Shown here piece after piece: positions 1 through 9,136 of a DNA stretch of 64,000 nt; positions within the stretch are counted from its first letter, which is position 1, and every line of letters begins with the position of its first letter. The stretch is from Lacisediminihabitans changchengi. Lineage in GTDB: Bacteria > Actinomycetota > Actinomycetes > Actinomycetales > Microbacteriaceae. A model generated the notes under the pieces. It worked only from the letters and a program-made list of their open reading frames with translations, searched no databases and had not been told where the DNA came from. Both the position numbers and the translations under genes were made by a program. The stretch is from positions 1-64,000 of the forward strand of contig NZ_JAEPES010000006.1 in assembly GCF_016634425.1 (NCBI RefSeq), read 5' to 3'.

Positions 1-116
1 TCGGCGGCCATAGCGAGAGGGAAACGCCCGGTCACATTCCGAACCCGGAAGCTAAGACTCTCAGCGCCGATGGTACTGCAAGGGGGACCTTGTGGGAGAG
101 TAGGACACCGCCGGAC
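1..116 (+). rRNA. rrf: 5S ribosomal RNA (first bases missing)
   Basis: The sequence has the conserved actinobacterial 5S features: the GGCGGCCATAGCG start region, the CCGAACCCGGAAGCTAAG loop and the closing GTAGGACACCGCCGGA strand that pairs with the 5' end. Only the first few bases lie outside the window. It is the last gene of an rRNA operon that runs in from the left and is followed at once by a strong terminator. The exact 3' end is uncertain by a few bases. Confidence 0.95.
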
Positions 117-132
117 TTAACTTAGAAAAACC

Positions 133-162
133 AAGAAAGCCACCCTTCGGGGTGGCTTTCTT
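133..162 (+). terminator. rRNA operon terminator
   Basis: A 13-bp perfect stem (AAGAAAGCCACCC with its complement) closes on a TTCG tetraloop and ends in a short T-containing tail. It sits about 17 bases after the 5S gene and should end the rRNA operon transcript. The stem is symmetric enough to work in both directions. Confidence 0.9.
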
Positions 163-270
163 GCGTTAACCATCGGGATGCGGACATCCGGTGTTCTCGT
201 GCCGTCCATGAACCCGTAGTCTCGTGTGCACGGCCCGAGCCAGATGGGCTCCGCCGGCGAGGAGAACACC

Positions 271-381
271 ATGGCAGATAAGTCACCGAAGAAGACCACC
301 TCGAAGACCGTTGCGTCGAAGTCTCTCAAGGAGAAGCGCGCGGAGAAGAAGACCAAGGCTGCAGGCAAGGCTCGCGACTGA
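271..381 (+). CDS. Small very basic conserved protein (36 aa)
   Basis: This short reading frame starts MADKSPKK and ends KAAGKARD. It is almost entirely Lys, Ala, Ser, Thr and Glu, with a central SLKEKRAEKK segment. A good ribosome binding site (GGAG, positions 261-264) precedes the ATG, and a hairpin follows the stop codon, so it looks like an independent gene. From memory, small proteins starting MADKSP and containing SLKEKRA are widespread and uncharacterised in Microbacteriaceae. The charge suggests nucleic-acid or ribosome binding, but that is inference. There is no membrane segment or signal peptide. Confidence 0.75.
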   Translation: MADKSPKKTTSKTVASKSLKEKRAEKKTKAAGKARD

Positions 382-399
382 TCTTCGCTCCGAGACCCG

Positions 400-449
400 A
401 GCCGCCGAGACGTCGGACCATCGCAGGATGGACGATCGTCTCGGCGGCT
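400..449 (+). terminator. Hairpin after the small basic protein gene
   Basis: AGCCGCCGAGAC at 400-411 pairs perfectly with GTCTCGGCGGCT at 438-449. The intervening bases can fold into a smaller CCATC/GATGG hairpin. It ends in TTGTC rather than a long T run. It is probably a terminator separating the small gene from serS. Confidence 0.65.
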
Positions 450-534
450 TGTCGGGTTTAAGGGGGTTTCTCCTGACCCTCTCGTTGCCGCGCTTCGAGC
501 GAGCAGAGCGCTGTCGGCTGAATAGACTGGACGG

Positions 535-1800
535 GTGATCGACCCCCAACTTCTTCGCGATAGTCCTGACCTGATCCGTGCGTCCCAAGCCGCCAGGGGG
601 GCATCCGTCGAACTGGTTGACGTGGCCCTCGCCGCCGACGCCAGTAGGCGCAGCGCGATCTCCGAGTCGGAGAATCTGCGCGCGACGCAGAAGGTGCTCG
701 GCAAGGCGGTGGCGCAGGCCACGGGCGAAGACAAGCAGCACCTGCTCGCCGAGGCCCAGAAGTTGGCGGTCGAGGTCAAGGGCCTTGCTCAGCGTGCGGC
801 GGATGCGGAGGCCGAGTTCTCGGCCGCGATGAGCGGCATCCAAAACCCCATCATCGACGGCGTGCCCGCCGGTGGCGAGGAGAACTTCGTCACCCTGCGA
901 GAGGTCGGCCAGAAGCCCGTCTTCGACTTCGAGCCCCGCGATCACCTAGAGCTCGGCGAGAAGCTGCGCGCCATCGACATGACCCGCGGTGCCAAGGTCT
1001 CGGGTAGTCGTTTCTACTTCTTGCGTGGTGTCGGTGCGCGCCTCGAGATCGCGTTGATGAACCTCGCCCTCGACAAGGCACTGTCAGAAGACTTCGAGCC
1101 GCTGATCACGCCCACGCTGGTGCGCCCGGAGATCATGGCCGGCACCGGATTCCTCGGTGCCCACTCCGACGAGATCTACTACCTCCCCGCAGACGATCTG
1201 TATCTCACCGGCACCAGCGAGGTGGCCCTGGCCGGCTTCCACTCCGACGAGATCCTCGACCTGTCCGACGGACCGCTGCGCTACGCCGGCTGGTCGACCT
1301 GCTACCGCCGCGAGGCCGGCTCGGGCGGCAAAGACACCCGAGGCATTCTTCGGGTGCACCAGTTCAACAAGCTCGAGATGTTCAGCTACGTGCTGCCGGA
1401 GGATGCCGAGGCGGAGCACGAGCGCCTCGTCTCGTTCCAGGAGTCGATGCTGCAGGCCTGTGAGCTGAGTTACCGGGTGATCGACGTGGCCGCCGGCGAC
1501 CTCGGCTCGAGCGCCGCGCGCAAGTTCGACATCGAGGCGTGGGTGCCCACCCAGGGAACGTATCGGGAGCTCACCTCGACGAGCAACTGCACGACGTATC
1601 AGGCGCGCCGGCTCGACATCCGTTATCGCGGGGAGTCGGGCAAGACCACGCCGGTTGCGACCCTGAATGGAACGCTGGCGACGACGCGCTGGTTGGTTGC
1701 CATCCTCGAGACCCACCAGCAGGCCGACGGCTCGGTGCGTGTTCCGGTTGCTCTCCAGCCCTATCTCGGCGGTCTCGAAATTCTCGAGCCTGTCGCATGA
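535..1800 (+). CDS. serS: Seryl-tRNA synthetase
   Basis: Charges tRNA-Ser (and tRNA-Sec where present) with serine in the cytoplasm. The 421-aa length is normal for the family. The N-terminal 110 residues are the charged coiled-coil arm that grips the long variable arm of tRNA-Ser. The class II catalytic core follows, with motif 2 around [19 protein letters not shown] and motif 3 as NGTLATTRW near the C-terminus. Translation starts at GTG 535 ([12 protein letters not shown]), the usual SerS beginning. The stop overlaps the ATG of the next gene (ATGA), so the two are translationally coupled. A tRNA-Ser gene lies 0.9 kb downstream. Confidence 0.97.
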   Translation: MIDPQLLRDSPDLIRASQAARGASVELVDVALAADASRRSAISESENLRATQKVLGKAVAQATGEDKQHLLAEAQKLAVEVKGLAQRAADAEAEFSAAMSGIQNPIIDGVPAGGEENFVTLREVGQKPVFDFEPRDHLELGEKLRAIDMTRGAKVSGSRFYFLRGVGARLEIALMNLALDKALSEDFEPLITPTLVRPEIMAGTGFLGAHSDEIYYLPADDLYLTGTSEVALAGFHSDEILDLSDGPLRYAGWSTCYRREAGSGGKDTRGILRVHQFNKLEMFSYVLPEDAEAEHERLVSFQESMLQACELSYRVIDVAAGDLGSSAARKFDIEAWVPTQGTYRELTSTSNCTTYQARRLDIRYRGESGKTTPVATLNGTLATTRWLVAILETHQQADGSVRVPVALQPYLGGLEILEPVA

Positions 1801-2600
1801 GCGACCGGCTCCTGATCGCCCTCGACGTCGACGGCACCGTCATGCGCGAAGACGGCGTGATCACGCCCGAGGTGATCGCGGCGGTTCATCACGCCCGCGA
1901 TCTCGGTCACGAGGTGATGCTCGCGACCGGACGCTCGGTCTCGATGACGCTCCCGGTGCTCGATCGGCTTGGCATCGAGCCGACCTACGTGGTCTGCGCG
2001 AACGGCGCCATCACTCTGCAGCGTGACCCAGGTGCGACGACCGGCTACTCCCAGGCCTACGTGGAGACCTTTTCCCCGCGCGAGGTGCTGACTACCATCA
2101 GCCAACATCTGACCGACGGACGCTATGCGGTCGAAGACGCCGATGGTCGCTTCCGATACGCGGGCGGCGATTTTCCCGAGGCGGGTATCGAAGCCATCGG
2201 GGAGCGAGTCGACTTCGAGGACCTGCTCGACCGGGAGGCGACCCGCGTCGTGGTGCTGTCGCCCGGTCACGACCTTGACGATTTTCTCGCGGTCGTCGAG
2301 AAGATGGGGTTGCACAAGGTCAGCTACAACGTGGGCTGGACCGCCTGGCTCGACATCGCGCCCGACGGCGTGAACAAGGCCACGGCACTCGAGCGCGTGC
2401 GGGAGCTGCTGGGCTTCGCCCGGACGGATGTCGTGGCGATGGGCGACGGACGCAACGACATCGACATGCTCGAGTGGGCATCCGCGGAGGGGCGCGGTAT
2501 CGCGATGGGGCAGGCGCCGCTCGAGGTGCTCGACGCGTCGAACGAGACCACCGGCACGGACATCGCCGGTGGCGCGGCGCAGGTGCTCGCCGCGTTGTAA
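1797..2600 (+). CDS. HAD-superfamily hydrolase, Cof type
   Basis: A 267-aa phosphatase of the Cof/IIB HAD subfamily. Motif I is [12 protein letters not shown] near the N-terminus, with the nucleophile and acid aspartates. Motif IV is [12 protein letters not shown] near residue 217, which binds magnesium. The cap domain lies between them, as expected for type IIB. Likely substrates are small sugar or nucleotide phosphates, but the sequence does not say which. The start overlaps the serS stop by four bases, so it is co-transcribed with serS, an arrangement I recall as common in Microbacteriaceae. Confidence 0.9.
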   Translation: MSDRLLIALDVDGTVMREDGVITPEVIAAVHHARDLGHEVMLATGRSVSMTLPVLDRLGIEPTYVVCANGAITLQRDPGATTGYSQAYVETFSPREVLTTISQHLTDGRYAVEDADGRFRYAGGDFPEAGIEAIGERVDFEDLLDREATRVVVLSPGHDLDDFLAVVEKMGLHKVSYNVGWTAWLDIAPDGVNKATALERVRELLGFARTDVVAMGDGRNDIDMLEWASAEGRGIAMGQAPLEVLDASNETTGTDIAGGAAQVLAAL

Positions 2601-2660
2601 CCGGCTGTGGTGGTTGAGCGGCTACGCCTGCCATCTCCGATAGAATCGCCACTGTTCCAT

Positions 2661-2745
2661 GGAGGGCTGTCCGAGCGGCCGATGGAGCCAGTCTTGAAAA
2701 CTGGTGGGCAGAAATGTCTCGTGGGTTCGAATCCCACGCCCTCCG
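2661..2745 (+). tRNA. tRNA-Ser (anticodon UGA)
   Basis: The GGAGGGC acceptor strand pairs with GCCCTCC. The anticodon stem-loop CCAGT-CTTGAAA-ACTGG places TGA at positions 34-36. A long variable arm, typical of serine tRNAs, precedes the GTGGG-TTCGAAT-CCCAC T-arm. The CCA end is not encoded in full (CGCAG follows). Confidence 0.97.
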
Positions 2746-2786
2746 CAGTAGTTGGTGGCCTGCAGTAGCGAGTCGAGCGCAGGCGG

Positions 2787-3554
2787 CTAGTTGAGTGCCG
2801 GCAGGTCCGCCGGAATCACGCCTGATCCATAGAGATCGGTGGCGAGGTTCTGCAGCGCGAGGAGGGTTGCGCGCTGGATGAACGGCCCGTACGAGATGCG
2901 CGCGATGCCGAGATCTTCATACTCGGCGGCCGAGAGCGCACCGGGCAGGCCGATAACGCTGACGGTGTTGCGCCCGAGCTCGGAGACGACGCGCTGCACC
3001 GACTCGCGGTCGGTGAGCCCGGGGATGAAGACGAGCGCTGCGCCCTGGTCGAGGAAGGCCCGGCCGCGCGCGATCGCCTCGGTGACGCGCTCATCCAGGG
3101 GTCCGGCACCGCGGGCGATAGCGTCCGTGCGCGCGTTCAGCTGAAACGGCACGCCCTCTGCCTCGGCGGCCGCGATGATCGCGCTCACCCGGGCTACCGA
3201 CTCGTCGAATGGCTTTAGCCGGTCTTCGACGTTCGCACCGACGACGCCGATGGCGATCGCCCGGCGGACGGTCTCGCCCGGCGCCTCATAACCGTCATCG
3301 AGATCGGCGGTGACCGGCAGCTCCGTGGCCTTGACGATGAGTTCGATCGCGTCCAGTGAGTCCTGCAGTGGCATGGTGCCGTCGGCATAGCCGTGGCTCG
3401 CGGCGATGGAGTGTCCGGCGGTGGCGATGGCCTTGGTGTCCGGCAGGTCGGTGATCACCTTGGTGGAGATCGCGTCCCAGACGTTGACGACGCGGAGGAT
3501 TTCGGGCGCCTGGTGAAGAGCGCGGAGGACCTCGGCTTTTTCGACGGTAGTCAT
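2787..3554 (-). CDS. Isocitrate lyase / PEP mutase family protein
   Basis: A 255-aa TIM-barrel enzyme of the PEP mutase / isocitrate lyase superfamily. Hallmarks are the early WDAIS segment after a short helix, GHSIAASHGYADG, and the metal-binding TADLDDGYE near residue 85, followed by VGANVEDR. The canonical lyase KKCGH-type loop is absent, as in the small 'isocitrate lyase/phosphoenolpyruvate mutase family' members, whose substrates are mostly unknown (possibly 2-methylisocitrate- or oxaloacetate-like carbon-carbon cleavage). It stands alone after tRNA-Ser, with an FMN reductase gene on the same strand upstream of it. Confidence 0.88.
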   Translation of the reverse strand: MTTVEKAEVLRALHQAPEILRVVNVWDAISTKVITDLPDTKAIATAGHSIAASHGYADGTMPLQDSLDAIELIVKATELPVTADLDDGYEAPGETVRRAIAIGVVGANVEDRLKPFDESVARVSAIIAAAEAEGVPFQLNARTDAIARGAGPLDERVTEAIARGRAFLDQGAALVFIPGLTDRESVQRVVSELGRNTVSVIGLPGALSAAEYEDLGIARISYGPFIQRATLLALQNLATDLYGSGVIPADLPALN

Positions 3555-3601
3555 GCCATAACGCTAGCCCTGGTCGAGGGGAATCCGACAGCTCTTGAGC
3601 C

Positions 3602-4132
3602 TCAACCCCGGGTTCGAGGGCTACCGGGCAATCCCCACAGAGCCCGGATGACCGGCGCACCATTCGCCTCGACCCACTCATCGACCACCGTGGCGACCTC
3701 ATCGATGCGGCTCGCCACGAAGTAGAGACCGCGGCTCGGCACGCTCGCGCCCAGTTCGACGAGCAGCGGGCGCAACGTCAGCTCCACCGCCAAAGAGTGG
3801 GTGAGATCTCCTCCGGTCATCACCGGCACGGCGACGACGCCGTTCAATCCGTTGGTCGGGTAGCGATCGAGGAAGGCCTTGAGCAGGCCGGTATAGGCGG
3901 CCTTGTAGGTGGGAGAGGCGACGATAACCAGATCGCTCGTCGCCACGCGCTGGGTCAGGGCTGACACCTCGACCGACGACCAGTCGAAGATCTCGCCGGT
4001 GTAGTGCGCAAGATCGATCTCGGTGGCCTCGAACTGCTGCTCGCGCAGCAGCGCCTCGGTGAGAGTGCGCGCGAGGAGCAGGGTCTTGGAGTCGGCCTTG
4101 GGGTTGCCGACCAACACGGTCACGGTGAGCAT
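3602..4132 (-). CDS. NAD(P)H-dependent FMN reductase
   Basis: A 176-aa flavodoxin-fold reductase of the SsuE/MsuE-like NADPH-dependent FMN reductase family. The phosphate-binding loop follows the first strand (VLVGNPKADSKT, residues 6-17), and SPTYKAAYTGLLKAFLDR (about 83-100) is the diagnostic central motif. It supplies reduced flavin to a monooxygenase or reduces quinone-like acceptors; no partner monooxygenase lies beside it. It is transcribed leftward, 47 bases before the PEP-mutase-like gene, so the two may share a transcript. Confidence 0.88.
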   Translation of the reverse strand: MLTVTVLVGNPKADSKTLLLARTLTEALLREQQFEATEIDLAHYTGEIFDWSSVEVSALTQRVATSDLVIVASPTYKAAYTGLLKAFLDRYPTNGLNGVVAVPVMTGGDLTHSLAVELTLRPLLVELGASVPSRGLYFVASRIDEVATVVDEWVEANGAPVIRALWGLPGSPRTRG

Positions 4133-4174
4133 CCGGATCCTCCGATCGGTGACGTCATCACCAGTCTGGGTGAT

Positions 4175-4186
4175 CGGTGGCCACCG
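4175..4186. promoter_or_regulatory. Palindrome between divergent genes
   Basis: CGGTGGCCACCG is a perfect 12-bp palindrome, flanked by GTGAT/ATCAC repeats on both sides. It lies in the 228-base gap between the leftward FMN reductase gene and the rightward ABC operon. It could be an operator for a sugar-responsive repressor, but no regulator gene is adjacent, so this is only a candidate. Confidence 0.3.
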
Positions 4187-4360
4187 GTGATCACCGTGGC
4201 GGAGTGTGACGGTGGATTGCGGACGGGGGAGGCGTCTTCCGCGTCAACTCGCGCAGCCGCGACCGTGGCCCTCATGGTGACGGCGTCTAGATTTCGGGGG
4301 TGCTGCGGCGTGCATTAGCCTCCCCGAGGAGTGTCTGCAGAGCTGACAAGGGGGCGGGCG

Positions 4361-5239
4361 ATGGGAGCACGAGCCGATCGGCGCGAAGCCGTCACCGGCT
4401 ACGCCTTCGTGCTACCCAGTTTTGTCGGTTTTCTCGCCTTTCTCGCCGTTCCGATTGCCGTCGTCATCTGGCTGAGCTTTCAGCATTGGGACCTGATCAC
4501 CCCGGCCCGGTTCGTCGGTCTGCAGAACTGGTTCTCGGTCTTCGCCGACGGGCGCTTCGCTCGCTCGCTCGGTATCACGGCCATCTTCGTCGCTGTCGCC
4601 GTGCCGCTGCAGACCTGTTTCGGCCTGCTCGTCGGCGTGCTGCTCAGCCGGAGGGTGCGAGGAAGCGGACTGTTTCGGGTCGCGTTCCTCATCCCGTGGA
4701 TCTCTGCGCCCATCACCCTCGGTATCGTCTGGAAGTGGATCTTCGCCCCCACCGACGGTCTGCTGAACGCTCTGATCGGCCATCGGGTGGAGTGGCTCGC
4801 CAGCCCCCAGCTCGTGCTCGGAACAATCATCTTCGTCGCCGTCTGGTCGAACGTGGGCTACGTGTCGCTGTTCTTCGCGGCGGGCCTCGGCGCGATACCG
4901 GAGGAGGTGATCGAGGCAGCGCGCATCGACGGAGCGGGCGGCTGGCAGGCCTTCTGGCGCATCCAGTTGCCGCTACTGCGCCCGACCACCTTCTTCGTGG
5001 TGGTGACCGGCCTGATCAGCGCGTTTCAGATCTTCGACACCGTCTACGCGCTCGCCCCCAACGGCGGTCCACAGGGAGCGGCGGATGTCGTTTCCGGCCG
5101 GATCTACCACGAGGCCTTCCAGTCGTTCGAGTTCGGTCATGCCTCGGTGATGGCCCTCGTGCTGATGGTCATCCTGGTGATCGCGACAGTCGCCTCGGGC
5201 CTGTATTTCAGTAAGCGGACGGTGCACGAGCTGTCATGA
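4361..5239 (+). CDS. ABC sugar transporter permease (MalF type)
   Basis: A 292-aa inner-membrane protein with six hydrophobic segments and the binding-protein-dependent permease signature EAARIDGAGGWQAFWRIQLP (about 195-214), which contacts the ATPase. I chose ATG 4361 because AAGGGGG lies about 7 bases upstream; an in-frame GTG at 4331 has no spacer to its purine run. The gene overlaps the second permease by four bases. No ATPase gene is present, as is usual for actinobacterial carbohydrate importers that share the MsiK ATPase (family knowledge). Confidence 0.92.
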   Translation: MGARADRREAVTGYAFVLPSFVGFLAFLAVPIAVVIWLSFQHWDLITPARFVGLQNWFSVFADGRFARSLGITAIFVAVAVPLQTCFGLLVGVLLSRRVRGSGLFRVAFLIPWISAPITLGIVWKWIFAPTDGLLNALIGHRVEWLASPQLVLGTIIFVAVWSNVGYVSLFFAAGLGAIPEEVIEAARIDGAGGWQAFWRIQLPLLRPTTFFVVVTGLISAFQIFDTVYALAPNGGPQGAADVVSGRIYHEAFQSFEFGHASVMALVLMVILVIATVASGLYFSKRTVHELS

Positions 5240-6063
5240 GACGACCCTTCCGCCTCGCCGATACGGTCACCTACGTTGTGCTCATCGCCGGTCTGCTGAT
5301 CACGCTGGCGCCCTTCGTGCAGAGCCTGCTCACGGCCCTGAAGACACCCGAGCAGTTTGCGTCAAGCCCGGTGACGGCGCTGCCGAACCCGGTGACCCTG
5401 CAGAACTTCGGAGACCTGCTCGCGCGCTACGGCTTTCTGCGCGCAGCGCTCGTCACACTCGCGGTCGTCGTCACGATCGTGGTGGTGCAGGTCAGCTGCT
5501 CCGTGCTCGCCGCATACGCCTTCGCGCGCCTGCGCTTCCCCGGGCGCGACCTGCTGTTCTGGGCCTACCTCGGCACGCTCATGGTGCCGGCCATCGTGAC
5601 GACGATTCCGCTATACACACTGTTTGCGGGGGCGGGTCTGCGCGACACGTTCTGGGGAATCATCGCCCCGTCTCTGCTCGGCTCGCCGTATGCGGTCTTC
5701 CTGCTCCGCCAGCACTTCTTGGCGATTCCGCAGGACCTGCTGAGTGCCGCGACACTGGATGGCGCCGGCGCCCTGCGCACGCTATGGAGCGTGGCCGTGC
5801 CGGTGAGCCGGCCCATCATCGCCACCCTGGTCGTGATCACCGCGGTCAGCCACTGGAACAACTTCCTCTGGCCGCTCATCATCACCTCGGGCGGCGACTG
5901 GCAGGTGCTCACCGTGGCCACCGCCTCCTTGCAGACCCAGTACAACGGCAACTGGACGCTCGTGATGGCCGCCGCCGTCATCTCGCTCACGCCGCTGCTC
6001 GCTCTCTTCCTCGTCTTCCAACGCCAGATCGTGAGATCGCTCGCGATCCGCGGCATCAACTGA
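5236..6063 (+). CDS. ABC sugar transporter permease (MalG type)
   Basis: A 275-aa partner permease with an N-terminal membrane segment, a periplasmic loop, and the EAA-like loop SAATLDGAGALRTLWSVAVP (about 176-195). It starts at the ATG that overlaps the stop of the first permease (ATGA) and ends 31 bases before the binding-protein gene. With that permease it forms the membrane channel of a carbohydrate importer. The substrate cannot be told from the permeases. Confidence 0.92.
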   Translation: MRRPFRLADTVTYVVLIAGLLITLAPFVQSLLTALKTPEQFASSPVTALPNPVTLQNFGDLLARYGFLRAALVTLAVVVTIVVVQVSCSVLAAYAFARLRFPGRDLLFWAYLGTLMVPAIVTTIPLYTLFAGAGLRDTFWGIIAPSLLGSPYAVFLLRQHFLAIPQDLLSAATLDGAGALRTLWSVAVPVSRPIIATLVVITAVSHWNNFLWPLIITSGGDWQVLTVATASLQTQYNGNWTLVMAAAVISLTPLLALFLVFQRQIVRSLAIRGIN

Positions 6064-6094
6064 CAGCCCACCCACCAGCAGGAGAACCCCCCAA

Positions 6095-7444
6095 ATGCGA
6101 CAGCAATCACGAACACTCGCCCGCGTCCTTGCCGGCGTCGCGGGTCTCGCCGCGCTCGCTGTGGGGGTCAGCGGATGCTCGAGCTCCAGCAGCGCTGACG
6201 GCTCGGGCGAGAAGACCACTGTCTCGTTCCGCATCTGGAGTGACGACGCCGTGGCGGCAGCCTACGAGAAGTCCTTCGACTCCTTCACCAAGGCCAACCC
6301 CGACATCACCGTGAAGGTGAATCAGATCCCGTGGGCGAACTACTGGGACAAGCTCCGCACCGATCTCTCGTCGGGCGGCGGCGACGACATCTTCTGGACC
6401 AACGCCTACAACTTCGCGCCGTACGCCGACAACGCGAAGCTCGTCAACGTGTCGTCGACGCTGAAGAACGAGGTCGTGGCCTGGGAACCCTCGGCCGTGA
6501 AGCAGTACACCCGCAAGGGATCGCTCTGGGGTGTGCCGCAGCTGATCGACGGCGGCAAGGTGCTCTACTTCAACAAGGATCTGGTGGAGAAGGCGGGGGT
6601 CGACCTTGACGACCTGACCTGGGATCCCGAGCATTCGAACAACGACACTTTCCTGCCCGCGCTGAAGAAGCTCACCATCGACTCGGCCGGACGCACGGCC
6701 GACCAGGCGGGCTTCGACGGCTCGAACCTCGCCCAGTACGGCTTCAACGCCTCGAACGACTTCGACGCGATCGTCGGCAATTTCGTCGGGTCGAACGGTG
6801 GTCTGTACCAGTCCGGTGGCAAGTACACCTTCGCCAGCAACGCCAAGGCCGAGCAGGCCATCGAATACGTGGTGAACCTGGTCGACAAGTACCACGTCGC
6901 CCCGTCTGCGGCAGACACCAACGGCAACGGGGACTTCGCCCGCGACCAGTTTCTGCAGGGCAAGCTCGCCGTCTTCGAGTCGGGCTCGTACAACCTCGCG
7001 CTGATCCAGAAGTCGGCGAAGTTCGGCTGGGGGATCGCGCCGATCCCCGCGGGACCGGCAGGCCGCATCCCGGTGACCAACAGCATCATCGCCGCCGGCA
7101 ATGCCGCCAGCACGCACGCGGATGCCACCCAAAAAGTGCTGCGCTGGATCGGCAGCGAGAAGGGCAGCCTCGCCCTCGGCGCCAGCGGTTCGCTGATCCC
7201 CGCGGTCACCGCAGCGCAGGGGTCGTACTTCGACTACTGGAAGAAGCAGGGGGTCGACGCGAAGCCGATCGTCGACGGCGTCGCCGACGGCACGCTGAAG
7301 AACGACATCATCCCGAACGCCACGGCCACCTCGGCCGACCTGACCTCGGCTCTCAACGAGATCTTCGCCGGGCGGACCACCGGGTCGATCGCCGCGGCGC
7401 TGAAGGCGGCGCAGACCGCCGCCAACGCCGGGCTGACCGAGTAA
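6095..7444 (+). CDS. ABC sugar-binding lipoprotein
   Basis: A 449-aa extracellular solute-binding protein of the MalE-like family 1. It has a lipoprotein signal peptide with lipobox VSGC (cysteine near residue 28), then a Ser-rich linker. The mature part begins VSFRIWSDD and contains the family's early NPDITVKVNQIPW segment. Lipid anchoring places it on the outer face of the membrane, where it delivers ligand to the two permeases encoded just upstream. AGGAG precedes the ATG. A long hairpin ends the operon after the stop. Binding proteins with WANYWDKLRTDLSSG are typical for oligosaccharides or glycosides; the exact ligand is unknown. Confidence 0.93.
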   Translation: MRQQSRTLARVLAGVAGLAALAVGVSGCSSSSSADGSGEKTTVSFRIWSDDAVAAAYEKSFDSFTKANPDITVKVNQIPWANYWDKLRTDLSSGGGDDIFWTNAYNFAPYADNAKLVNVSSTLKNEVVAWEPSAVKQYTRKGSLWGVPQLIDGGKVLYFNKDLVEKAGVDLDDLTWDPEHSNNDTFLPALKKLTIDSAGRTADQAGFDGSNLAQYGFNASNDFDAIVGNFVGSNGGLYQSGGKYTFASNAKAEQAIEYVVNLVDKYHVAPSAADTNGNGDFARDQFLQGKLAVFESGSYNLALIQKSAKFGWGIAPIPAGPAGRIPVTNSIIAAGNAASTHADATQKVLRWIGSEKGSLALGASGSLIPAVTAAQGSYFDYWKKQGVDAKPIVDGVADGTLKNDIIPNATATSADLTSALNEIFAGRTTGSIAAALKAAQTAANAGLTE

Positions 7445-7479
7445 CGCCAGCGGTAGCCACCCCCGGCGGCACAATGACG

Positions 7480-7519
7480 AACGCCCCTCCCGTCCGCGCG
7501 AGCGGAGGGGAGGGGCGTT
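7480..7519. terminator. Hairpin between convergent genes
   Basis: AACGCCCCTCCC at 7480-7491 pairs with GGGAGGGGCGTT at 7508-7519 across a GC-rich loop. It lies between the rightward ABC operon and the leftward DUF4190 gene and can serve both as a terminator. Confidence 0.75.
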
Positions 7520-7541
7520 GACGCCGATGGAATCCGCGTGC

Positions 7542-7811
7542 TTATGACGTCTGAATATTCGCGGCAGCGACACCGAGCACGATCGACAGAATGATGCCGA
7601 GCACGATCAGCACTGCACCGATGACGATTCCCGCCACCGCCGGCGTGTTCTTGTACCCGGCCTTCTTGGACTGGCTGAGGGCGACCGCGCTGATGATCAG
7701 GCCGATGAGGTTGAAGAAGATCGCCAGCACGAGGCCGACGATGCCGAGGGTCTTACCCGGGAAGTCGGTTCCCGCTGGTGCTGCTATTGGACTGGTACTG
7801 GGCGTGGTCAT
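7542..7811 (-). CDS. DUF4190-type small membrane protein
   Basis: An 89-aa protein with two hydrophobic helices (about 24-46 and 60-86) separated by a short basic loop, SQSKKAGYKNTP. The pattern GIVGLVLAIFFNLIGLIIS followed by ALSQSKK is the DUF4190 signature. AAGGGGG lies just upstream of the ATG. Function is unknown for the family. It stands alone between the sugar importer and a PLP enzyme. Confidence 0.8.
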   Translation of the reverse strand: MTTPSTSPIAAPAGTDFPGKTLGIVGLVLAIFFNLIGLIISAVALSQSKKAGYKNTPAVAGIVIGAVLIVLGIILSIVLGVAAANIQTS

Positions 7812-7963
7812 GAATTCCCCCTTGAGCGAGTGCGGCGATTCCGCTCTCCGGACATGTATAGCGTCGCGCCGACACGGCTGACAACCCCCTCCACTGGTTC
7901 ATGACTGCTACGTCCCGTTACGGTCACCGAGCAATCGCGAGCCGGAGCGACGATGCTGGACTG

Positions 7964-9112
7964 ATGACGATCGCCCCGGGCTTCTCTCTCGCGGAGGTAC
8001 GCGCTGGTCGCTCCTCCGTGAAGTGGACCCGCTACGCGCCCGATGTCATCCCGCTTTCCGTGGCCGAGATGGACTACCAGATCGCTCCGGAAATCGCCCA
8101 GACCCTGATCGAACGCGTGCGCGCCTCCGACTTCGGATACATCGACGCCCCAGGGCCGCTCTCCGGCGCCTTCGCCACCTTCGCCGACGCTCGGTGGGGC
8201 TGGCAGGTCGATCCCGACCGGGTTCGGGTGACCACGGATGTGAGCACGGCCATCGTCGAGACGCTGCGCTATGGCATCCCGCCTGACGGCCGCGTCGTGA
8301 TCAACCCGCCGGTGTATACGGCCTTCTACGAGCTCATCGATGAGGCACGCGCGAACCGCGTCGAAGTGCCGCTGATTCACCAGGATGCCGCCTGGTCGCT
8401 CGACCTGGCAGCCCTCGAGCGGGCCTTCGCCGATGGAGCCGATGCGTATCTGCTCTGTCACCCGCACAACCCGCTCGGTCTGGTGTTCGACGAGCGGGTC
8501 CTGGGCGAGATCGCACGGCTCGCGGCGACGTACGACGTGCTTGTTGTCAGCGACGAGGTGCACGCGCCGCTGACCCATCCTGGCGTCGACTTCATCCCGT
8601 TTCTCGATGTCGCGGCGGTGCATGGTGCGCGCGCCGTCTGCGTGACCTCGGCCAGCAAGGGATGGAACCTCGCCGGGGTGAAGTGCGCCCTCATGGTGGC
8701 AGGCGATGCGCGCACCCTGGCGTTGCTCGACAGCTTTCCCGAGGAGGTCACCTGTCGCACCAGCATCCTCGGACTTCACGCCAACGTCGCCGCCTTCGCC
8801 ACGACCGGTTGGCTCGACGAGACCCTCGACGCGGTCGTCGCCAACGACCGGCTGCTCGCCGAGCTTCTCGCCGAACTCCTCCCCGCAGCCGTGTACCACC
8901 GACCCTCGGCCAGCTATCTGGCCTGGGTCGACCTCCGTGCCTTCGATCTGGGTGAAGACCCGGCGGCCGTGCTCATCGAGACGGCCAGGGTGGCCCTCAA
9001 TTCTGGCCACAAGTACGGGGCCGCCTACGACGGGTTCGTGCGGATCAACCTGGCCTGCGATCCCGAGATTCTGCGCGAGGCGATCCAGCGGATCGCCGCC
9101 AGCATCGCCTGA
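7964..9112 (+). CDS. MalY/PatB-type PLP aminotransferase (C-S lyase)
   Basis: A 382-aa fold-type I PLP enzyme of the MalY/PatB group, which usually cleaves cystathionine or other cysteine conjugates. Visible signatures are IPLSVAEMDY near the N-terminus, INPPVYTAF, CHPHNPLG with the conserved asparagine, VSDEVHAPL and SASKGWNLAG, whose lysine forms the Schiff base. I start it at ATG 7964 (MTIAPGFSL), which matches the family start; upstream in-frame codons give an unlikely basic extension. It is convergent with the stress-protein gene 24 bases downstream. Confidence 0.9.
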   Translation: MTIAPGFSLAEVRAGRSSVKWTRYAPDVIPLSVAEMDYQIAPEIAQTLIERVRASDFGYIDAPGPLSGAFATFADARWGWQVDPDRVRVTTDVSTAIVETLRYGIPPDGRVVINPPVYTAFYELIDEARANRVEVPLIHQDAAWSLDLAALERAFADGADAYLLCHPHNPLGLVFDERVLGEIARLAATYDVLVVSDEVHAPLTHPGVDFIPFLDVAAVHGARAVCVTSASKGWNLAGVKCALMVAGDARTLALLDSFPEEVTCRTSILGLHANVAAFATTGWLDETLDAVVANDRLLAELLAELLPAAVYHRPSASYLAWVDLRAFDLGEDPAAVLIETARVALNSGHKYGAAYDGFVRINLACDPEILREAIQRIAASIA

Positions 9113-9136
9113 CCCGCGTCAGTCGCGTCCGTCCCG

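Noticed and set aside
6107-7573. A 488-codon minus-strand frame opposite the sugar-binding protein gene
   Set aside because: Composition is typical of a GC-rich shadow, with no motif; the plus strand has a lipobox and family signature.
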